Shown here: piece by piece, positions 6,321 to 11,169 of the stretch
How the letters are laid out: the number at the start of each line of letters is the position of its first letter
Numbering within the stretch: the stretch's first letter is position 1
DNA from: SG8-40 sp050050435
Lineage (GTDB): Bacteria; Pseudomonadota; Gammaproteobacteria; Burkholderiales; Eutrophovitaceae
Direction of reading: 5' to 3'
DNA length: 11,169 nucleotides
NCBI GenBank assembly: GCA_050050435.1
Contig: JASFUE010000086.1
Coordinates: 1 to 11,169, forward strand
The notes under the pieces: generated by a model
The model's database searches: none
Told to the model about the DNA's origin: nothing
The model's input: only the letters and a program-made list of their open reading frames with translations
Translations under genes and position numbers: made by a program

Positions 6321-8198
6321 TCAGGACTGCGATGATTTCCCCGCAGTAAGAGCTGACCACCAGAACGGAACCGCAGCGATCGCGATGCCGACCAGCAATA
6401 ATGAAACCAGCATCGAGTCGCCTGGTGCGCGCACCAGCAGTCGGCCAAGACCGACCAACATGAACAACAAAGAGATCGCGCCGGTGAACACAAACATGGC
6501 GTCACGCATGAGTCGCTGCAGCGGATTCACTGGATCATCACCGTTCACCTCGGCCGTTTTCCGCCACCAGCCCACTGGCCTGACTCGCTGATAGAACGCC
6601 GACAGCACGTGCTGTTCGGTCCGTGGGGTGACAAAAGTAATGCCGACTGCTGCAACGGTACTGAGCAAGGCCATCAATCCGAGTCGCAACCATTCCTGTT
6701 CGGCATCGGGGAACAGGTGCAGAAGTAAACCACTAGCGACCAGCGCGACAACGATCGCCGCCAGCTCCGAGTAAAGATTGATGCGTTCCCAGAGCCAACG
6801 CAGTACAAGCACCGAACCGGTGCCGGCCCCCAGCAGCAGCGACATCTTCCACCCTTGCTGAATTGACCCTAGTTGGCTCATGATGACCAGTGCCAGTATC
6901 AGAATAAGCACATTGGACAGCCTGGCGACCCATACCAGTTCGTGGTTGCCGGGTGCGCGTTTCAGCCACGCCCGGCACAACAATCGATCGTACAAATCAT
7001 TGCTCCAGTAGCTGGCGCCCCAGTTCAGGTGCGTATCCACTGTGGACGCAAGCGCAGCCAGCATCCCGGTGATCATCAGTCCACGCAATCCGGTCGGCAG
7101 CAAATCATCGATTCCCTGGACGAATAGCATTTCACGTGCTGCGACAAATCCGTCGCTGCCGCTTGCCTGGGGATCGAACGGATAAAGCACCAGCAAACCG
7201 AGACCGATCACAATCCAGATCAGGCTGCGCAGCACGATTTGCAGCCAGGCAAATACCACTGCGGCCACGCGGGCGTCCCTGTCGCTTCGGCAGGCCATCG
7301 ATCGTTGCGCGAGATAACCCGTACCGTCGCTGTTCATCTGAAAAAACCATTGCAACGCCATGATGACAAGAAATGGCATCAGCAGGGTCTCGCCGCTCGG
7401 CGCGAACGAAAGCAACTCGGACGCTTTGGCCTGCCCATAGATCGCAACGATGCGCTCACTCAGCCCTGAAAGCCCTCCGGTTGCGTTAATCATGACCAGG
7501 GCATAGGCCAGGGTACCGATCATCGCCAGCGCGAACTGCACGACGTCGGTCGCGATGACCGAGCGCAAGCCACCGGCAGCGGAATAAAACAGCGTAAAGC
7601 CAACCAGAACGACAATGCTGATAAGGTTGTTGGTCGCAGCGATGTCAGCACCCAGACCGGTGGCTGAACTACTGATGGCGAACCCCGTTGCGCGGGTGGC
7701 CTGAACGAGACTCTGGTAGAGACCCGCGTTCAACCATTCATGCCAGGGTAAAAACACTTCGGCGATGCGAACAGCCGCAACAAGGACGAACGCCATTACC
7801 ACACAATTGATCAAGGTGCCGTAATACAGCGCCTTGATGGTGCGCAATGTCAGCGCACCGCGTGCGCTATAGCGAAGTTCGGTGAACTCGGCGTCGGTCA
7901 ACACACCGGCACGGCGCCAGTGCACTGCAAACACGAACCCCATCATCAAGAATGCGATGCCGTACACCCACAACTGCCAGATGAGGAAGATTCCGCCAGA
8001 GGCAATCAAGCCTACCACCAGCAAAGGGGTATCGGCGGCAAACTGCGTTGCTGCCATGCTCACGCCAGCGCGCCAGCCCTTAATGGTCCGGCCCGCCAGA
8101 AAATACTCCTGCAACCCCGTCGATGCGACTCGCCGGGCAGCCAGACCGGAACTGACTGCGTAAATGACAAAAGCGCCGACAATCAGCAGATCGATCAT
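6321..8198 (-). CDS. Sodium:solute symporter (SSF family)
   Basis: This 625-residue inner-membrane protein has about 13 or more hydrophobic helices and probably imports a small organic solute using the sodium gradient. SSF signatures are visible: MIDLLIVGAFVIYAV at the start (helix 1), FLAGRTIKGW (33-42), GVSMAATQFAADTPLL (45-60), LTDAEFTELRYS (100-111), YSAAGGLRSVIATDVVQF (205-222) and AALASTVDT (381-389), which matches the Na2-site helix. The C-terminal ~90 residues add a charged loop and two more helices. Start ATG 8198 is chosen because the protein begins directly with helix 1; the frame extends upstream to 8387 but over non-membrane sequence that overlaps the divergent gene. The ribosome-binding site is weak. 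The substrate is unknown. Its position next to the convergent sugar-acid dehydratase hints at a sugar acid, which is inference only. Confidence 0.9.
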   Translation of the reverse strand: MIDLLIVGAFVIYAVSSGLAARRVASTGLQEYFLAGRTIKGWRAGVSMAATQFAADTPLLVVGLIASGGIFLIWQLWVYGIAFLMMGFVFAVHWRRAGVLTDAEFTELRYSARGALTLRTIKALYYGTLINCVVMAFVLVAAVRIAEVFLPWHEWLNAGLYQSLVQATRATGFAISSSATGLGADIAATNNLISIVVLVGFTLFYSAAGGLRSVIATDVVQFALAMIGTLAYALVMINATGGLSGLSERIVAIYGQAKASELLSFAPSGETLLMPFLVIMALQWFFQMNSDGTGYLAQRSMACRSDRDARVAAVVFAWLQIVLRSLIWIVIGLGLLVLYPFDPQASGSDGFVAAREMLFVQGIDDLLPTGLRGLMITGMLAALASTVDTHLNWGASYWSNDLYDRLLCRAWLKRAPGNHELVWVARLSNVLILILALVIMSQLGSIQQGWKMSLLLGAGTGSVLVLRWLWERINLYSELAAIVVALVASGLLLHLFPDAEQEWLRLGLMALLSTVAAVGITFVTPRTEQHVLSAFYQRVRPVGWWRKTAEVNGDDPVNPLQRLMRDAMFVFTGAISLLFMLVGLGRLLVRAPGDSMLVSLLLVGIAIAAVPFWWSALTAGKSSQS

Positions 8199-8346
8199 GA
8201 GCGTTTCTTTGGAATCAACCCGTTCACGTTGTAACAGCAGCCGCAAATCGCACCGGCTCTGATCCGCGCCGCTGCAATAGAGCATACCCTGAATGCTGCG
8301 AAAAACGACGCTGGCGTGTGTTGCCTCCATGCCAGACAATATAGCA

Positions 8347-9531
8347 ATGGTCAACATCACTACCCCGCAGTCCACCGCCCCGCACAACTTCGCCGTGTGG
8401 AATCTCGGATTCCGTCCTTTCTATCTGCTCGCCGGTCTATTTGCAACACTCAGCATTCCGCTCTGGGCCGCACAGTACGCTGGTTGGTTGGGCGCGCGTA
8501 CGATTGTCGCTGGGCCATTGTGGCATGCGCACGAAATGCTGTTTGGATATGCCTTCGCGGTGATCGTCGGCTTTCTGTTCACCGCCGCGCGCAATTGGAC
8601 GAATCAGCAGACTCCGACAGGGGTAATACTTGTCGCGATCGCGGCCCTGTGGGTTGCGGCCCGATTACTGGCATTCACAACATATCCACTGATCGCAGCG
8701 ACCTTCGACACCGCGTTCGCTGTTGCAGCCGCGCTAGGCATTGCCGTGCCGTTGCTACGCAGCCGCAACCGCCGCAACTATTTCTTCATCGCGTTGCTGC
8801 TCGGATTGGGTCTGGCGAATCTTGTCTTCCATCTTTGTATGGCGGGTTTCCTCGATCTACCGCTGCGGCTGGGTTTGCAGGTGGGACTGGATATCGTGTT
8901 GTTGATCATGGTGATAATGGGTGGCCGCGTCATACCAATGTTCACTATGAACGGCGTTCCTGGCGCACTGTGCACGCGCCTGCCGTGGATCGAACGCCTT
9001 GCTCTTGGCAGCGTCGTCGCGCTGCTGGCGGCCGATTTGTTTTCGGCACCTGCAGAGATCATTGCAGCGATTGCTGCGATCGCTGCGTTGATTCACGCGC
9101 TGCGGTTTGGCCTGTGGCGGCCATGGCGTACGCTGAGCTTCCCCATTGTCTGGATACTGCACTTTGGATACGCGTGGATCGTCCTCGCTCTCGCGTTGCG
9201 CGCGCTGGCTGTCCAGGATCTGGTACCAGCAAGCGCCGCGAACCACGCGCTCGCCGTCGGCGCGATCGGTAGTCTGACACTCGGCATGATGACGCGCACC
9301 GCACTCGGTCACACGGCACGACCGCTACAAGCCCGAAAAGCAGAGGTATTCTGTTACGCCGCGATTCAGCTCGCTGCAATAATGCGCGTATTCTTACCTC
9401 TCGCGTTTCCCTCTCTCTACCTGCAAGCGATCATTGGCTCGGGAGTGCTGTGGTCACTTGCATTCGGTGTATACACTTTCAGCTATTGGCCGATCCTGAC
9501 TCGGCCGCGGGTCGATGGTGGCCCCGGATGA
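8347..9531 (+). CDS. nnrS: NnrS family membrane protein
   Basis: This 394-residue polytopic membrane protein matches NnrS (pfam05940), a family of haem- and copper-containing proteins associated with nitric oxide stress and denitrification. Diagnostic stretches are WNLGFRPFYLLA (18-29), WHAHEMLFGYAF (59-70), FTAARNWT (78-85), GGRVIPMFT (192-200), LHFGYAW (271-277) and NHALAVGAIGSLTLGMM followed by TRTALGHTARPL (299-327). The histidines in these blocks are candidate metal ligands. The start is uncertain: in-frame ATGs at 8293, 8329 and 8347 all lack a good ribosome-binding site. 8347 gives the usual short N-terminus before WNLGFRP. It diverges from the symporter gene across about 148 bases, and I found no convincing FNR/NNR box (TTGAT-N4-ATCAA) there. 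No denitrification enzyme gene is in the window. Confidence 0.88.
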   Translation: MVNITTPQSTAPHNFAVWNLGFRPFYLLAGLFATLSIPLWAAQYAGWLGARTIVAGPLWHAHEMLFGYAFAVIVGFLFTAARNWTNQQTPTGVILVAIAALWVAARLLAFTTYPLIAATFDTAFAVAAALGIAVPLLRSRNRRNYFFIALLLGLGLANLVFHLCMAGFLDLPLRLGLQVGLDIVLLIMVIMGGRVIPMFTMNGVPGALCTRLPWIERLALGSVVALLAADLFSAPAEIIAAIAAIAALIHALRFGLWRPWRTLSFPIVWILHFGYAWIVLALALRALAVQDLVPASAANHALAVGAIGSLTLGMMTRTALGHTARPLQARKAEVFCYAAIQLAAIMRVFLPLAFPSLYLQAIIGSGVLWSLAFGVYTFSYWPILTRPRVDGGPG

Positions 9532-9669
9532 CGCGGATCAATGCCTTGCGCTAGTTAATTTGCCATCGTCGAATACAAAGGCAATAGCCAATATCGCAAC
9601 GGTGAAGCGGAAGTACGCGCCAGACAGAAAACAAGCGCAAGCTCCGGTTCCGCCAATCGATGCGCCCTG

Positions 9670-10080
9670 TCAGAACATTGCCAGCAAATCCTTCAGGCTC
9701 ACCACAAGCTGCCCGACGCCTTCGTGAATGTAAATTCCGAACTGGGCAATCAGGGAATATGCAATGGCAAACTGCGCAACGGAAAAAGCAGCGATAGTAA
9801 ACTGACTGACGCTCACAATCCCCAAACCGAACTGCGACAAGGTAAAAATACCGCAAGCGAACTGGCCGATCGCAATCACACCGATGGCCGGCACCGGGAC
9901 ACGGTTAGGCCGAAACTTGAAGGAAATATGCAGCAGCGGCCAACTGAGAAAAGTGGCTTCGGACTTGTACTCAAATCCCCAACCGTCCCATCGCTCTCTT
10001 GCGGGAAACGGCGCGCCGCAGTGGGGGCAAGCCGTGGCTTGCTCGGAAATTTCGTGCTGGCATTCTCGACACGGTCTCAT
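9670..10080 (-). CDS. Zinc-ribbon protein with five ten-residue QF repeats
   Basis: This 136-residue protein starts with a zinc ribbon, Cys4-x2-Cys7 and Cys18-P-H-Cys21. A linker follows with SWPLLHISFKFRP (46-58), where the WPLLHI segment recalls a motif common in zinc-ribbon proteins that carry AIG-type hydrophobic repeats. Residues 66-122 are highly regular, with Gln-Phe at 73-74, 83-84, 93-94, 103-104 and 113-114, exactly ten residues apart, and small or aliphatic residues between. This could be a membrane-embedded or beta-solenoid-like stack; which one is unresolved. The function is unknown to me. Start ATG 10080 follows AAGGGA eight bases upstream and begins three residues before the first zinc cysteine. 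Alternatives at 10101 and 10158 extend a non-conserved leader. The gene converges with nnrS, leaving 138 bases between them. Confidence 0.75.
   Translation of the reverse strand: MRPCRECQHEISEQATACPHCGAPFPARERWDGWGFEYKSEATFLSWPLLHISFKFRPNRVPVPAIGVIAIGQFACGIFTLSQFGLGIVSVSQFTIAAFSVAQFAIAYSLIAQFGIYIHEGVGQLVVSLKDLLAMF
9715..9864 (-). repeat. 30-bp coding repeat, five units (decapeptide QF repeat)
   Basis: The five QFxxxxxxxx units of the zinc-ribbon protein correspond to a 30-base periodicity. On the plus strand it shows as (A/G)AACTG recurring about every 30 bases across 9735-9864. The units differ at many third positions and internal residues, so this is an old or selected protein repeat rather than a recent DNA duplication. 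Confidence 0.7.
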
Positions 10081-10196
10081 GTTGGTCGTCCCTTGACGCA
10101 TCGCAAAAGAATATTCTCCGATGCAGCATCTGTCGTGCGCTTCCTGCCGCGGCTCCACAACAGATTTGCTTAGGACCGATCATAACGCGCTCTCCC

Positions 10197-10223
10197 TTGA
10201 CAACGAAATCGTCATTGAATGAT
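10197..10223 (+). promoter_or_regulatory. Weak candidate promoter in the 10081-10354 divergent gap
   Basis: A perfect TTGACA lies at 10197-10202, with AATGAT (4/6 match to a -10 box) at 10218-10223 after a short 15-base spacer. The 274-base gap holds no gene I can support. The candidate would serve the FAD-oxidoreductase remnant at 10355. Confidence 0.2.
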
Positions 10224-10354
10224 TCAGTTTCACGAAGAGGCCCGCGCATGTCGAATGCAAGGAAGACGCTCGCATTGACGGATTCCTGCCGGTCCTTGAT
10301 CATTGCGGGCAATGGCTCGCCATCGTGCCTTGTCAGTCATTTTAGAAAGTAAGC

Positions 10355-10717
10355 GTGTCCGCATATCCTGCTGATCATCGTTCCGATTGTGTCGTCGTTG
10401 GTGCCAACTTTGCGGGACTTGCCTGCGCTATCTCACTCGCGACGAGAGGAATGCGTGTAACTGTACTGGAGCGCAAGGTCGATCCAGTTGAAAAACTGCA
10501 TACCACCGGCATCATCGTCAAGGACGCCGTCGATCAGATTGCACTGCTTGACGGATTGCCGTCAGAGCTGATTCGTCGCGTTAACGGTGTTCGCCTTTAT
10601 TCGCCAAACATGAAGTGGGTTGAACTGTCCGCACCAGGCTATTACTTCCTTACTGCACGCGAGCCCTGCCAGGGGCCCCAGGGGCAACACCGCTCGACTG
10701 GGACGAACTGTCACTGA
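10355..10717 (+). pseudogene. 5' remnant of an FAD-dependent oxidoreductase (geranylgeranyl-reductase-like)
   Basis: From GTG 10355 the reading frame encodes 120 residues. The first ~105 are a convincing FAD-dinucleotide-binding start: CVVVGANFAGLACAISLATRG (Rossmann strand 1, with a GxNxxG loop at 16-21 in place of the usual GxGxxG), VTVLERK ending in the ribose-binding Glu39, then LHTTGIIVKDAVDQ and GVRLYSPNMKWVELSAPGYYFLTA. Whole enzymes of this type run to about 350-450 residues. Here the recognisable part ends near base 10655, followed by a low-complexity run (CQGPQGQHRSTG) and a stop at 10715-10717. The reading therefore suggests a truncated, non-functional gene. A very short functional protein is unlikely because the substrate domain is absent. 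The ribosome-binding site is weak (AGAAAG). Confidence 0.65.
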
Positions 10718-10863
10718 ATAGTTTCGACGCGCAACGATACAATCTTCGAAACATCCGACAACGTTTGGCTCACAAGGATGATCCGTGGGTGGATATGGAC
10801 AAGGCAGCATGCGGCATCGACCGCGCACGAGCCACGCTTGCCTCATTCGACACGGAGAAGTGA
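10687..10863 (+). pseudogene. Coding-like 3' fragment of an unrecognised gene
   Basis: In a different frame from the oxidoreductase remnant, bases 10624-10863 are open and end in TGA. From 10687 the translation looks like ordinary protein: TPLDWDELSLNSFDAQRYNL (20 residues), then RNIRQRLAHKDDPWVDMDKA and a charged tail ending FDTEK. There is no ATG, GTG or TTG with a ribosome-binding site at its head, so it reads like the C-terminal end of a gene whose front is lost. I do not recognise the family, and it does not resemble the missing part of the oxidoreductase. It may equally be a chance open frame. Confidence 0.35.
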
Positions 10864-10870
10864 AATCGCG

Positions 10871-10918
10871 CCTTCCCTGATCGGATCCTTGTCTGACCGA
10901 ATCCTTGCCTGATTCTGA
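10871..10918. repeat. Three degenerate 16-bp direct repeats
   Basis: Units at 10871-10886, 10887-10902 and 10903-10918 all begin CCTT and share CTGA at unit positions 7-10. Units 1 and 2 agree at 12 of 16 bases, units 2 and 3 at 10 of 16. They start eight bases after the TGA at 10861-10863, in otherwise non-coding sequence. Confidence 0.5.
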
Positions 10919-11082
10919 TTGGACAAGCTTCGATCTTCCAGCTAATTGGCAGCAAATCACTTCGGCACGATTGAGCGTGCGCGGATCTTGGAAGCGCGCA
11001 CCTATCACAGCAGAGGAGTTGATCGTGCGGTCGATGTCAGCCCCACTACCAGATGGAGCAGACGCCAATAGGGATATTGAAA

Positions 11083-11106
11083 GGCGGGCACCACAAGGTG
11101 CCCGCC
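11083..11106 (-). terminator. Perfect 10-bp hairpin, probable rho-independent terminator
   Basis: GGCGGGCACC at 11083-11092 pairs perfectly with GGTGCCCGCC at 11097-11106 around a four-base loop. On the minus strand the stem is preceded by TTTTGAT and followed by TTTCAATAT, a short U-rich tail. On the plus strand no T-run follows. It therefore suits transcripts arriving from the right on the minus strand. Apart from the repeats at 10871-10918, I see no supported gene in 10864-11169. Confidence 0.6.
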
Positions 11107-11169
11107 ATCAAAACAGGGAAAATGAACGCGCTATGCGAACAAACGTTTTCCCTACTAGTTACATCGCGT

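Noticed and set aside
6296..6331. CGCAGTC / GACTGCG inverted repeat between the convergent genes
   Set aside because: The stem is only seven bases with a 22-base loop and no T-run on either side, and it overlaps the end of the symporter gene. It is too weak to call a terminator.
8199..8346. Possible FNR/NNR or NsrR site in front of nnrS
   Set aside because: I looked for TTGAT-N4-ATCAA and TTGTC-N4-GACAA type dyads and found only half-sites, so no regulator can be inferred.
10562..11068. A 168-codon minus-strand open frame across the right end
   Set aside because: It overlaps both the oxidoreductase remnant and the coding-like fragment in antisense, shows no recognisable motif, and has a cysteine/arginine/serine-rich composition typical of a shadow frame.
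10881..11169. A plus-strand frame open from 10881 to the window edge
   Set aside because: It has no start codon with a ribosome-binding site, runs through the repeats and the terminator-like hairpin, and resembles no family I know. It may be chance in a stretch with few stops.

Overview
The window looks like a chromosomal stretch from a proteobacterium, most likely a gammaproteobacterium. It is moderately GC-rich and its genes are packed with short gaps. Several proteins are of types common in that group: a YffB/Spx-like ArsC-family protein, a cytochrome-type D-lactate dehydrogenase, a YdjM-like membrane hydrolase and NnrS. This placement is inference from protein style; there is no rRNA or marker gene here. 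I see no tRNA, rRNA, CRISPR array, insertion sequence or phage gene.

Layout, left to right. On the minus strand and running off the left edge is an exported or lipid-anchored protein with the formylglycine-generating-enzyme (SUMF1) fold; it appears to lack the catalytic cysteines of true FGE. Diverging from it are plus-strand genes: the ArsC/Spx-fold protein YffB (1085-1432), an FAD-linked D-lactate / D-2-hydroxyacid dehydrogenase (start best placed at 1590), a six-helix potassium-channel-like protein with a TLGYGD filter (start near 3169), a YdjM-type membrane-bound metal-dependent hydrolase starting at TTG 3961, and an enolase-superfamily sugar-acid dehydratase (start 5068) whose ribosome-binding site is built from a tandem GGGAAC-type hexamer. 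A sodium:solute symporter lies convergently on the minus strand (8198 to 6321). NnrS (8347-9531) diverges from the symporter.

The right end is less ordinary. A short minus-strand protein (10080 to 9670) joins a CxxC...CxxC zinc ribbon to five exact ten-residue QF repeats. An FAD-dependent oxidoreductase start (10355-10717) breaks off after about 105 residues and runs into an unrelated coding-like frame ending at 10863. Beyond this is about 300 bp with no clear gene. It holds three degenerate 16-bp direct repeats and a perfect 10-bp hairpin that looks like a terminator, probably for a minus-strand gene entering from the right.

Functionally, the D-2-hydroxyacid dehydrogenase, the acid-sugar dehydratase and the symporter suggest uptake and oxidation of small organic or sugar acids, though they are not one operon. 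NnrS suggests exposure to nitric oxide. No gene set here forms an obvious defence system or biosynthetic cluster. The best candidates for something little described are the zinc-ribbon/decapeptide-repeat protein and the broken oxidoreductase locus.
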